Positions 54,056 to 62,288 of a stretch of 64,000 nucleotides of DNA are shown here, in pieces (the first letter of the stretch is position 1; each line of letters starts with the position of its first letter). The position numbers and the translations under genes were made by a program. The stretch is from Nonomuraea spiralis. Lineage in GTDB: Bacteria > Actinomycetota > Actinomycetes > Streptosporangiales > Streptosporangiaceae. The DNA lies in assembly GCF_014648435.1 (NCBI RefSeq), contig NZ_BMRC01000004.1, positions 533,253 through 597,252 of the forward strand, in the 5' to 3' direction. Below the pieces are notes generated by a model. That model had not been told where the DNA came from, ran no database searches, and saw nothing but the letters and a program-made list of their open reading frames with translations.

Positions 54056-55267
54056 GTGATCGTGCTGGTCTTCGTCGCTCTGGTCCTGGCGGCGCACCTC
54101 TACCTGTGGCATCGGACGGTGCGCTCCACGACCCGCCCCGGGCGCGCCCGCAAGGCGCTGACCTGGGGCCTGGTGGGGTTGGTCCTGCTCGTGGTGGCCA
54201 CCTTCGTGGGGACGCGCCTGGAGCTGGGCCGCTGGCTGGCCTGGCCGGGCTACCTGTGGGTGGCGTTGATGTTCTACCTCGTGGTCTTCCTGATCGTGCT
54301 GGAAGTGCCGCGGGTCGTGGCGTCGGTGCTCATCCGCGGGAGCGAGCGCAGGTCGGCGGCGGCGAAGGAGCCGGTTCCCGTCATGGCGGGCGCCTCCGCG
54401 CCGCCCGCGGCCGAGCCGGCCGCGGCGCCGCCCATGAGCAGGCGGCTGTTCCTTGGACGTACGACCGCGGCCGTGGCCGGGGTGAGCGCGCTGGGCACGG
54501 TCGGCTACGGCATGACCAGCGCCCTGGGCGATCCCGTGCTGACGCCGGTGCGGGTCAGGCTGCCGAAGCTCGACCCGAGGCTGAACGGCCTGCGGTTCGC
54601 CGTGGTGAGCGACATCCATCTGGGCCCGCTGACAGGCATCGGGCACACCGAGCGCATCGTCAGGATGATCAACGGACTGCGCGCCGACGTGGTGGCCATC
54701 GTCGGCGACCTGGTGGACGGGTCCGTCGCCGAGCTGGGCGCCCTGGCCAAACCCCTCAAGAGCCTTGAGTCCCGCTACGGGGCATATTTCGTGACCGGTA
54801 ACCACGAGTACTACACGGCGAACGGCCCGCAGGAGTGGATCGAGGAGCTCGACCAGCTCGGCGTCCGCTCGCTGCGGAACGAGCGTGTGGAGATCACGCA
54901 CCAGGGCGCCGTCCTCGACCTGGCCGGGGTGAACGACCTCAACGGCGAGGCCACGGGCGACGGCCCCGACTTCGGCAAGGCACTCGGCGGGCGGACGCCC
55001 GGCCGGTCCACGGTGTTGCTGGCGCACCAGCCCCTACAGGTGGAGCAGGCGGCCGGCTACGGCGTCGACCTCCAGCTCTCGGGGCACACGCACGGAGGCC
55101 AGATCGCGCCGTTCAACCTGGTGGTGGGCCTGCAGCAGCCCGTGGTGTCGGGGCTCGCGACGGTCGACGGCGTGCAGGTCTACGTCACCAGGGGCGCGGG
55201 ATTCTGGGGGCCGCCCGTACGTGTCGGAGCACCGCCGGAGATCACTATGCTGGAGCTGCGCTCCTGA
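54056..55267 (+). CDS. Membrane metallophosphoesterase with Tat-like motif
   Basis: A 403-residue protein. Three membrane helices (~1-20, 37-55, 67-92) are followed by a linker and a second hydrophobic segment that begins with MSRRLFLGRTTAAVAGVSA (~126-145), a twin-arginine signature. The phosphoesterase domain (~170-400) has the metal ligands in VVSDIHLG, VGDLVDG, TGNHEYY, LLAHQP and LSGHTHGGQ. The enzyme therefore acts outside the membrane, on an unknown phosphodiester, as with YkuE-like proteins that hydrolyse nucleotides or lipid head groups. It follows topA by 13 bp with a GTG start. Confidence 0.9.
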   Translation: MIVLVFVALVLAAHLYLWHRTVRSTTRPGRARKALTWGLVGLVLLVVATFVGTRLELGRWLAWPGYLWVALMFYLVVFLIVLEVPRVVASVLIRGSERRSAAAKEPVPVMAGASAPPAAEPAAAPPMSRRLFLGRTTAAVAGVSALGTVGYGMTSALGDPVLTPVRVRLPKLDPRLNGLRFAVVSDIHLGPLTGIGHTERIVRMINGLRADVVAIVGDLVDGSVAELGALAKPLKSLESRYGAYFVTGNHEYYTANGPQEWIEELDQLGVRSLRNERVEITHQGAVLDLAGVNDLNGEATGDGPDFGKALGGRTPGRSTVLLAHQPLQVEQAAGYGVDLQLSGHTHGGQIAPFNLVVGLQQPVVSGLATVDGVQVYVTRGAGFWGPPVRVGAPPEITMLELRS

Positions 55268-55308
55268 CTTTGCGCTACGTGGTGGTCACATGAGGTCATC
55301 TTGGCGTA

Positions 55309-55324
55309 GTATCCAACCGGATAC
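55309..55324. promoter_or_regulatory. Palindrome over the XRE gene promoter
   Basis: GTATCC-AACC-GGATAC overlaps a TAGTAT -10 element (55307-55312) just upstream of the XRE regulator's ribosome-binding site. A 6-bp-arm palindrome here suggests autorepression by the regulator. Confidence 0.45.
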
Positions 55325-55339
55325 TCGCAGGAGGTGAGC

Positions 55340-55915
55340 ATGGTTTCCTCTCCGGCCGAAGGGGCGGTTCGCCAGGCGGCCTCGCTCGTGCCCGACGTCG
55401 CCTTCTGGGCCAGGCGCGGTGGCTTGCTGTTCAAGCAGGCGCGTCACGCGGCGAGCCTCAACCAGAAGGCGCTGGCCAGCAGAAGCGGCACCTCGCGCAC
55501 CACGTTGTCGGCCTACGAGCACGGCAGGAAGTCGCCCACGCTGGAGACGGCCGGGCGCATCCTCGACGCGGCCGGGTTCCGGCTGGCCCTGGAGCCCAAG
55601 GTCGAGTTCACCGTGGAGACGGCCGGCGGCCACAGGTTCCACGTGCCGAGCCGGCTGCGGCGCCTGCCGGTCGCCGCGGCCCTGGGCGTGCTGCGCTTCG
55701 GCGGCCGGGCCTACGACCTGGCCGACCGCGGTCAGCGCCGGGCGGCCTACTCGGCGCTGCTGTCCGAGGGCGGCCCAGCACACCTGCTCGATCACATCGA
55801 CGGCGCGCTGCTCGTCGAGCTCTGGGACGAGCTGGCCCTGCCGGCCGCCGTCCGTGCCGCCTGGTCACCGCTGGTGGAGGAGATCAGGCAAGAGGCGGGA
55901 GTGATGCGCCAATGA
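55340..55915 (+). CDS. XRE-family helix-turn-helix regulator
   Basis: A 191-residue protein. The HTH_3 domain covers ~25-80 (LFKQARHAASLNQKALASRS, GTSRTTLSAYEHGRKSPTLE). A C-terminal ~100-residue helical region of unknown role follows (DLADRGQRRAAYSALLSEG). The ATG at 55340 follows AGGAGG with a 5-bp gap; a GTG two codons upstream overlaps that site and is less likely. Its promoter carries a palindrome that may be its own operator. No toxin gene is adjacent. Similar proteins act as antitoxins for nucleotidyltransferase toxins; that partner is missing here. Confidence 0.85.
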   Translation: MVSSPAEGAVRQAASLVPDVAFWARRGGLLFKQARHAASLNQKALASRSGTSRTTLSAYEHGRKSPTLETAGRILDAAGFRLALEPKVEFTVETAGGHRFHVPSRLRRLPVAAALGVLRFGGRAYDLADRGQRRAAYSALLSEGGPAHLLDHIDGALLVELWDELALPAAVRAAWSPLVEEIRQEAGVMRQ

Positions 55916-56054
55916 TGTTTTCGGTGAGCCGTTCCAGCGGTGTGGCCTGCGCGCCGCCCCGCGAACGTAATACCCTCAGCCACGGACAAGCGGGCGATTC
56001 CGGCTTGTCTTCTGGCTTTCCCATGTCCGGTCGACACCTGGATACGCTGAAATC

Positions 56055-58091
56055 ATGACTGCCCCAAGGCGCGCTGCCAATGTGCTGGCCCATGCGCCGT
56101 TCCGCCGGCTCTGGACGGCCATGTCGGTGTGCAGTCTGGGCGACTGGCTCAACATCCTGGCCCTGACCGCCCTCGCCGGAAACCTCAACCAGGGCGACTA
56201 CCGCATGCAGTCGCTGGCCGTGGGCGGTGTGTTCATCGCCAAGATGTTGCCCGCGGTGCTGCTCGGGCCGCTGGCGGGGGTGTTCGCCGACCGGTTCGAC
56301 CGGCGGCTGACCATGTTCACGGCCGACCTGGCCAGGTTCGCCGTCGTGTTGTCGATCCCCCTCATCGGCACCTACCAGTGGGTGATCGTCGCGACCGTCC
56401 TGGTCGAGTGCGTCAACCTGTTCTGGGTCCCGGCCAAGGACGCCACGGTCCCCAACCTGGTGCCGAAGGACCAGCTCGAGTCCGCCAACCGGCTCAACCT
56501 GCTGGTCACGTACGGCAGCGCGCCGATCGCGGCCCTGCTGTTCGCCGCTCTGTCCCTGGTCGGCGACATGGGGCGGAGCGTCCTGCCGTTCCTGTCCGGG
56601 ATGGACCCCACCGCGCCGGCGCTGTTCGTCAACTCCCTGGCCTACCTCGTGTCGGCCTTCCTGATCTTCACGTTGCGCGGCATCCCCAAGCGCGACGGCG
56701 CGATCTCGGCGCCTTCGGTGCTCAAGCAGGTCGTCGAGGGCTGGCGGTTCGTGGGCGGCAACCGCCTGGTGCGCGGCCTGATCATCGGCATGCTGGGCGC
56801 GTTCGCCGCGGGCGGTGCCGTGGTCGGCGTGGCCAAGATCTACGTGGTGGCCCTGGGCGGCGGCGACGCGGCGTACGGCGTCGTGTTCGGCGCGGTCTTC
56901 GTCGGCATGGCGCTGGGCATGTTCGTGGGCCTCAGGCTGCTCCAGGGATTGTCACGGCGGCGGTTGTTCGGGCTGGCCATCACGACGGCCGGGGTGGTGC
57001 TGGTCGCCATCGCGCTGATCCACAACCTGCCGATCGTGGTCATGCTGACCGTGCTGCTCGGGGCGTGCGCGGGCATCGCGTGGATCATCGGCTACACCCT
57101 GATCGGGCTGGAGGTCGAGGACACGCTGCGCGGGCGCACGTTCTCGTTCCTGCAGTCCACGGCCCGGGTGACCCTGCTGCTCGTGGTGGCGGTGGCCAAC
57201 CCGCTGGCGGCGCTCTTCGGCGCCCACCAGTTCGGCCTGGGCACGCTCGCCTACCAGTTCGACGGCTCCAACCTGGTGCTGGTCATCGGCGGGGTGCTGG
57301 CCGTGGTCGTCGGGATCCTGGCGCTGCGCCACATGGACGACAGGAAGGGCGTCTCGCTCTCGGCCGATCTGATCGCGGCGGTGCGCGGCGAGCGTTACCC
57401 CGCCGAGGCGGCCGAGCACGTCCCAGGGCTGTTCGTGGCGTTCGAGGGCGGCGAGGGTTCGGGCAAGACGACCCAGTCGCGGCTGATCGCCATCTGGCTG
57501 CGTGACCAGGGTTACGACGTGGTCCAGACGCGGGAGCCCGGCTCGACCAAGATCGGCATGCGGCTGCGGGCCATCCTGCTCGACGCGGCCGAGCGCGGCC
57601 TGTCGGCCCGTTCGGAGGCCCTGCTCTACGCCGCCGACCGGGCCGAGCACGTCGAGAAGGTGATCCGTCCCGCGCTCTACCGGGGCTCGCTGGTGATCAC
57701 CGACCGATACGTCGACTCGTCGCTGGCGTACCAGGGGGCCGGCCGGGCGCTCGACCCCGCGGACGTGTCCAGGATCAACGCCTGGGCGACGGGCGGGCTC
57801 GTGCCGCATCTGACCGTACTCATCGACACGCCACCCGAGGTGGGGCTGACCAGGCTGGGCGGGGCGGCCGACCGGATCGAGTCCGAGCCGCTGGAGTTCC
57901 ATCAGCGGGTGCGCAAGGAGTTCCGCGCGCTGGCCGCCGCCCATCCCGACCGCTACCTCGTGGTCGACGGCACGATGGCGCCCGAGGTGCTGACCCGCCA
58001 GATCCAGGACCGCATCCGCGAGATCCTGCCCGATCCGGTGCCCCGGGAGTCCGAGGACATCACGGGCACGATGCCCGCCATCCGCGACTAG
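56055..58091 (+). CDS. tmk: MFS transporter / thymidylate kinase fusion
   Basis: A 678-residue bifunctional protein. Residues ~1-420 form an MFS permease with 10-12 helices (APFRRLWTAMSVCSLGDWLN). Residues ~455-665 are a complete dTMP kinase: P-loop GGEGSGKT at 465-472, then TREPGSTKIG, the DRYVDSSLAYQGAGR motif and the LID-like FHQRVRKEF. dTMP kinase supplies dTDP for DNA synthesis. Long tmk genes with an attached permease are known in actinomycetes. The transported substrate is unknown. There is no clear Shine-Dalgarno sequence. The next gene, holB, starts 9 bp later. Confidence 0.95.
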   Translation: MTAPRRAANVLAHAPFRRLWTAMSVCSLGDWLNILALTALAGNLNQGDYRMQSLAVGGVFIAKMLPAVLLGPLAGVFADRFDRRLTMFTADLARFAVVLSIPLIGTYQWVIVATVLVECVNLFWVPAKDATVPNLVPKDQLESANRLNLLVTYGSAPIAALLFAALSLVGDMGRSVLPFLSGMDPTAPALFVNSLAYLVSAFLIFTLRGIPKRDGAISAPSVLKQVVEGWRFVGGNRLVRGLIIGMLGAFAAGGAVVGVAKIYVVALGGGDAAYGVVFGAVFVGMALGMFVGLRLLQGLSRRRLFGLAITTAGVVLVAIALIHNLPIVVMLTVLLGACAGIAWIIGYTLIGLEVEDTLRGRTFSFLQSTARVTLLLVVAVANPLAALFGAHQFGLGTLAYQFDGSNLVLVIGGVLAVVVGILALRHMDDRKGVSLSADLIAAVRGERYPAEAAEHVPGLFVAFEGGEGSGKTTQSRLIAIWLRDQGYDVVQTREPGSTKIGMRLRAILLDAAERGLSARSEALLYAADRAEHVEKVIRPALYRGSLVITDRYVDSSLAYQGAGRALDPADVSRINAWATGGLVPHLTVLIDTPPEVGLTRLGGAADRIESEPLEFHQRVRKEFRALAAAHPDRYLVVDGTMAPEVLTRQIQDRIREILPDPVPRESEDITGTMPAIRD

Positions 58092-58100
58092 CCTTACCCC

Positions 58101-59279
58101 GTGACGGTTTTCGATGACCTCGTCGGGCAGGACCAGGCGATCTCCGTGTTGTCGCGGGCCGCTGCGGCGGCCGGCGAGGCCGTCAGGGGCGGTCGCGGCA
58201 CGGGCATGACGCACGCCTGGCTGTTCACCGGCCCGCCGGGCTCGGGCCGGGAGGAGGCCGCGCGGGCGTTCGCCGCCGCGCTGCTGTGCTCCGACGGCGG
58301 CTGCGGCCACTGCGACCAGTGCCACCAGGTGCTGATCGGCTCCCATCCCGACCTGGAGTCCGTACGTCCGGAGGGCCTGTCCTACAGCGTCAAGCAGACG
58401 CGCGAGCTCATCCTGCGGGCCGCCGGAGCCCCCACCCAGGGCCGCTGGCGGGTCATCCTGTTCGAGGACGCCGACCGCGCCACGGAGTCCGCGGCCAACG
58501 CCCTGCTCAAGGCCATCGAGGAGCCGCCGCCGCGTACGGTCTGGCTGCTGTGCGCGCCGGCTCCCGACGACCTCATGATCACCATCAGGTCGCGCTGCCG
58601 CCAGGTCACGCTGACCACGCCGTCCACCGAGGCCGTGGCGCACGTACTGGCCACACGTGACAGCGTGCCGTGGGAGACCGCCACGTTCGCCGCGCGGGCC
58701 GCGCAGGGACACATCAGCAGGGCGCGGTCGCTGGCCCTCGACGAGGGCACCCGGCACCGGCGGGAGGCCGTGCTGGGCATCCCGCGCTCGCTGACCGGGG
58801 TGGGCGAGTGCGTGTCGGCCGCCGAACGCCTGGTCAAGACGGCCGAGGAAGAGGCCGCGGCGGCGACGGCGGCGCTCAACGAGAACGAGACGACCGAGCT
58901 GCGCAGGATCTACGGCGAGGGGTCCACGGGCAAGGGGCTCAACCGGGGGCTGGTGCGCGGCGGGGCCGGGGCCCTGAAGGAGCTGGAGGACCGGCAGAAG
59001 TCGCGCGCCACCCGCATCAAGCGCGACTCGCTCGACGCGGCGCTGCTGGAGCTGGTGTCGTTCTACCGGGACGTGCTGGCCATGCAGTTCGGGGCGGGGG
59101 TGGAGCTGGCCAACGACGACATCCGGTTCGACCTCGACCAGCTCGCCAGGTCGTCCACGCCGGAGGAGACACTGCGGCGGATAGACGCGATCATGCGGTG
59201 CCGGGAACGGCTGGGGGCCAACGTCAACCCGCAGATGGCGGTGGAGGCGATGATGTTGTCGCTGCGCGGGGCGGCCTGA
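58101..59279 (+). CDS. holB: DNA polymerase III delta' subunit
   Basis: A 392-residue clamp-loader subunit. It begins with VFDDLVGQDQAISVLSRAA, has a Walker A-like GPPGSGREEAA in which Lys is replaced by Arg, so no ATP hydrolysis is expected, as is usual for delta', and a zinc-binding set of cysteines in CSDGGCGHCDQCHQ. Sensor-like SRCRQV and ANALLKAIEEPP are standard. It helps load the beta clamp on DNA. A GTG start lies 9 bp after the tmk gene, so it is co-transcribed. Its stop codon is part of the first of four tandem repeats. Confidence 0.92.
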   Translation: MTVFDDLVGQDQAISVLSRAAAAAGEAVRGGRGTGMTHAWLFTGPPGSGREEAARAFAAALLCSDGGCGHCDQCHQVLIGSHPDLESVRPEGLSYSVKQTRELILRAAGAPTQGRWRVILFEDADRATESAANALLKAIEEPPPRTVWLLCAPAPDDLMITIRSRCRQVTLTTPSTEAVAHVLATRDSVPWETATFAARAAQGHISRARSLALDEGTRHRREAVLGIPRSLTGVGECVSAAERLVKTAEEEAAAATAALNENETTELRRIYGEGSTGKGLNRGLVRGGAGALKELEDRQKSRATRIKRDSLDAALLELVSFYRDVLAMQFGAGVELANDDIRFDLDQLARSSTPEETLRRIDAIMRCRERLGANVNPQMAVEAMMLSLRGAA

Positions 59280-59419
59280 GCCGATCGCGGTCGCCGTCGT
59301 CGGGCGGCGGAATGAGCTGATCACGGGCGTTGCGGTCGGGCGGGGGCTTGAGCTGATCGCGGTCGTTGCCGTGGGGTGGGGCTTGCGCTGATCGCGGTCG
59401 CTGACGGGTGGGGTGGCTG
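59277..59419. repeat. Four imperfect ~36-bp tandem repeats
   Basis: Four units start TGAGCCGATCGCGGTCG (59277), TGAGCTGATCACGGGCG (59313), TGAGCTGATCGCGGTCG (59349) and TGCGCTGATCGCGGTCG (59384), each followed by a GTTGCCGT/GCTGACGG-like part and a G-rich end. Unit length is 35-36 bp. The first unit starts with the holB stop; the last ends 13 bp before the sigma-gene GTG. They fill the holB-sigma spacer and may be protein-binding sites. Confidence 0.85.
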
Positions 59420-59431
59420 GAAGATATCCGG

Positions 59432-60001
59432 GTGACCAGAGCAGCAGGTGAGCCTGCGAAGCGTCTCTGTAGCGTGGAAGTCGAACTGCTCTCCCAACAA
59501 CAGGCCCTGGCGCGGCAACGGGTCGACATCGCGTCGATCTTCGCCGAGCATCACGTGGGCCTCGTGCGGCTCGCCCTGATCATGGTCGGTGATCAGGCCA
59601 CCGCCGAAGACGTCGTACAGGAGGCGTTCGCGCGTACGCACGCGGGTTGGTCCCGGCTGCGTGACGCGGACAAGGCGCTGGCCTATGTGCGGTCCGCCGT
59701 GCTCAACGGGTGCCGGTCCGTGCTGCGCCGACGGGCGACGGTGTTCCGGCGGCCTGTGCCCTACGAGCCGCCGGTCTGGTCGGCCGAGAGCGCCGCGCTG
59801 CTGGGCGAGGAGCGGCGCGAGGTCCTGCTCGCCCTGCGTGAGCTGCCGCGCAGGCAACGTGAGGCGCTGACGCTGCGCTACTACTTCGACCTGTCCGACC
59901 ACGAGATCGCCGAGACGATGGGCGTCAACGCGAGTACGGCCAGGTCCACGATCGCGCGGGGGCTCGCCGCCCTCGGCAGGGCGCTTGGGGAGGAATCATG
60001 A
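59432..60001 (+). CDS. ECF RNA polymerase sigma factor (SigE/SigK-like group)
   Basis: A 189-residue ECF sigma factor. Region 2 is IFAEHHVGLVRLALIMVGD and EDVVQEAFARTHAGW; region 4 is LRELPRRQREALTLRYYFDL with HEIAETMGVNASTARSTIAR. The GTG at 59432 has GGAAG 8 bp upstream; another GTG at 59477 is possible. It resembles the many SigE-like ECF factors of actinomycetes (SACE/SCO type). The next gene overlaps by four bases and takes the position of an anti-sigma factor. Upstream tandem repeats may be regulatory. Confidence 0.88.
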   Translation: MTRAAGEPAKRLCSVEVELLSQQQALARQRVDIASIFAEHHVGLVRLALIMVGDQATAEDVVQEAFARTHAGWSRLRDADKALAYVRSAVLNGCRSVLRRRATVFRRPVPYEPPVWSAESAALLGEERREVLLALRELPRRQREALTLRYYFDLSDHEIAETMGVNASTARSTIARGLAALGRALGEES

Positions 60002-61044
60002 ACAGCCCGATGGAAGACCGACTCCGCGACGCCCTCACCGAGGCGGGCGCGGCCGTCAACACCGCCACGTTGAAGCCGCTGCGGGCGCCTGAGCGGCGCC
60101 GGAGCTGGGTGGACCTCCGGCTGGTGAGCGCGGCCGTGGCGGTGGTGCTCGCGGGGGCCACGACCGCCGTATGGCTGGGCCTGCGAGGCGACGAGCACGT
60201 GGCGACGCTCGCCGGCCCCACCGGCGGTCAGTCCGACGCACTGGAGCTGTCGATCTTTCTCTGTTCGAGGTCGGCCACTGGGAAGGCGCGGTCCTGTCAG
60301 GAGCAGGGCGTCACGCCTGAGCAGGTGAAGTCGATCGAAAAGGCGGCGAAGGAGGTGCCCGGCGCCACCTCGCTCACGTATGTGGACCAAGCCGAAGCCT
60401 TCGAGAGCTTCCGGCGCGATTTCGCGCACAACCAGCCGTTGCTCGACGCGGTGACGGTCTACGACCTGCGTGCCTCGTTCAGGCTGCGGCTTGAGCCCGG
60501 CACAGATCCGGTGCGGGTGAAGCAGACACTCGTCCTGCTCCCGGGGGTCGAGGACATCGACCTGGTGCCCTCCGCCGCTTCCCTTCCGTCATCCGACGAT
60601 CAGGTCACCGTCTTCCTCTGCGGCGACGGTACGGAGCTGCCCACCTGCGGTGCCGAACGCGCACTGGACAGCGAGAAGGTCACGAAGGAGGGCAAGGGAG
60701 CCACGACCAGACAGAAGAACGAGATCGTCGCACTCCTGCGCGCGTCCAGGCAGGTCAAGTCCATTTTCTTCGATGACCGGTCGACGGCGTACGAGAACTT
60801 CAAGCGCAGCAACAAGGACAACAAGACACTGCTCGCCGCCACCAGGGTCGAGGAGATGCCGGAGTCGTACCGGTTGGAGATGAGGACGGAGCGCGGTGAC
60901 TGGAGCGCGCTGCTCAAGGCCCTGAGAAAGCAGCGGGGTGTCGCATCCGTCGTCGACCGCCGTTGTGTGGTCGACGCGGCTATGGCCATGGCCCGCTACC
61001 GGGTCTCGCTGCCGAAGGGCCAGGACTGCCGGACCGGCGGCTGA
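59998..61044 (+). CDS. Membrane protein with two FtsX-ectodomain-like modules
   Basis: A 348-residue type II membrane protein. A short cytoplasmic part (1-~38) is followed by one helix (~39-62) and two extracytoplasmic modules. Each begins with VFLC/IFLC, then a second Cys, and continues with a PGATSLTYVDQAEAFESFRR / KSIFFDDRSTAYENFKR helix-strand and a DLRASFRLRLE / EMPESYRLEM end. These are the hallmarks of the FtsX extracellular domain that contacts peptidoglycan hydrolases. No ABC domain is present. Translationally coupled to the sigma gene (ATGA), it may be its anti-sigma factor or a cell-wall sensor. No classic zinc anti-sigma motif (HxxxCxxC) is present. Confidence 0.78.
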   Translation: MNSPMEDRLRDALTEAGAAVNTATLKPLRAPERRRSWVDLRLVSAAVAVVLAGATTAVWLGLRGDEHVATLAGPTGGQSDALELSIFLCSRSATGKARSCQEQGVTPEQVKSIEKAAKEVPGATSLTYVDQAEAFESFRRDFAHNQPLLDAVTVYDLRASFRLRLEPGTDPVRVKQTLVLLPGVEDIDLVPSAASLPSSDDQVTVFLCGDGTELPTCGAERALDSEKVTKEGKGATTRQKNEIVALLRASRQVKSIFFDDRSTAYENFKRSNKDNKTLLAATRVEEMPESYRLEMRTERGDWSALLKALRKQRGVASVVDRRCVVDAAMAMARYRVSLPKGQDCRTGG

Positions 61045-61150
61045 TTCAAGATCAGGCTCAGTGCCCCTCACGTTCAGCGGGTGGACACACGTAGTGTGGC
61101 AACGAAGGCCGTAACAACCCCGAGGCCGTCAGGGAGGCGAGCTCTAGCCC

Positions 61151-62023
61151 ATGGGAATGATCATGGCCGTGAGCTTCACGCGCTACGGGAGGCTCTACTA
61201 CCTCGATCCGGGCGGGCACACCCCCAAGGTCGGCGACAAGGTGCTGGTGCCGACCGATTCGGGCCCCGAGGTGGCGGAGTGTGTGTGGGCGCCGCAGTAC
61301 ACGAGTGAGGACATCGACGGGCTGCCGGTGTGCGAAGGCTTGGCGGGCGAGGAGCACCTCTCGCGCGACGAGTCCAACAAACGCCGCAGGGCCGAGGCCC
61401 GCAGCGTCTCCAAGAAGCTGATCAAACGGCACACGCTGCCGATGAAGGTCGTCGGCATCGACTATCTCGACGCCGACAACGTCTACACCGTCTACTTCTC
61501 GGCCCCTCACCGGGTCGACTTCCGGGCCCTGGTCCGCGACCTGGCCCGTAATCTGCGGGCCAGGGTCGAGTTGCGGCAGATCGGCCCCAGGGACGAGGCG
61601 CGGCTCCAGGGCGGCATCGGTCCCTGCGGCCGTGACCTGTGCTGCGCCACGTTCCTGAAGGACTTCGAGCCGGTGTCCGTGCGCATGGCCAAGGACCAGG
61701 ACCTTCCGGTCAACCCGTTGCGCATCGCGGGGGCGTGCGGGCGGCTCATGTGCTGCCTGAAGTACGAGCACCCGTTGTACGTCGAGAGCCGGTACAGAAT
61801 GCCTCGCACGGGAAGCCGGGTGAGCACGCCCCAGGGCGACGGGACCGTGACGGGGCACAACGTGCCCGCGGACACGGTGACGGTGCGCCTGGACGACGGT
61901 GGGAGGCGCTGTGCGTGCCCTTCCGCGTCGGTGTGCTCGCCTCGCATCCAGCACGACACGATGTACGGCGGCGACCGGCGGGAGTCGACCGGCCAGGAGC
62001 CTTCCGACGAGGAGAAGATCTAG
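61151..62023 (+). CDS. PSP1 domain protein (YaaT-like)
   Basis: A ~290-residue cytoplasmic protein. It starts MGMIMAVSFTRYGRLYYLD; the PSP1 domain covers ~10-200, with FSAPHRVDFRALVRDLAR and the cysteine clusters IGPCGRDLCCATFLKDFEP and AGACGRLMCCLKYE. These CC pairs are typical of YaaT, a component of the Y-complex that influences RNase Y and the phosphorelay in Bacillus; its role in actinomycetes is less clear. A further ATG at 61163 is possible. The gene follows the sigma/FtsX-like pair by 106 bp. Confidence 0.88.
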   Translation: MGMIMAVSFTRYGRLYYLDPGGHTPKVGDKVLVPTDSGPEVAECVWAPQYTSEDIDGLPVCEGLAGEEHLSRDESNKRRRAEARSVSKKLIKRHTLPMKVVGIDYLDADNVYTVYFSAPHRVDFRALVRDLARNLRARVELRQIGPRDEARLQGGIGPCGRDLCCATFLKDFEPVSVRMAKDQDLPVNPLRIAGACGRLMCCLKYEHPLYVESRYRMPRTGSRVSTPQGDGTVTGHNVPADTVTVRLDDGGRRCACPSASVCSPRIQHDTMYGGDRRESTGQEPSDEEKI

Positions 62024-62288
62024 TAACTCATCGCCGGCCGGTGGAGAGCTGATTACGCGTGGGCGCCCGCGCGGTTCCGGCGGACAAGCCGATCAGCAGG
62101 TAGATCCCCGGCTGGAGCGGCCGGGCGTCGTACGTTGGGTGCGTCACTTCCGCGTACGACGCGGCCCGGGCCACAGGCTCGACGCCGGACGCGCGGAAGG
62201 CCGATGTGCGCATGCCCGGACCCGCGGCCCGTACGGACTCGTCGCCCCGAGCGGCCACAGGGGGTGAGACCTAGATCCCTGGAGAGCC
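62024..62288. other. Spacer with no convincing gene
   Basis: The 265-bp interval between the PSP1 gene and the permease gene holds no recognised gene. A minus-strand open frame at 62028-62258 (76 codons, with RPLQPGIYLLIGLSA) has no ribosome-binding site or homology that I recognise. No tRNA or obvious terminator is present. The permease start has a good GGAG site 4 bp before its ATG. Confidence 0.5.

Noticed and set aside
55340..55915. Type IV toxin-antitoxin system at the XRE gene
   Set aside because: No nucleotidyltransferase toxin gene follows; the next gene is the MFS-tmk fusion.
59277..59419. CRISPR array
   Set aside because: The repeated units are contiguous with no unique spacers, and no cas genes are present anywhere in the window.
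62028..62258. A 76-codon minus-strand gene between the PSP1 and permease genes
   Set aside because: No ribosome-binding site or recognisable family; the sequence looks like random GC-rich coding potential apart from one hydrophobic stretch.
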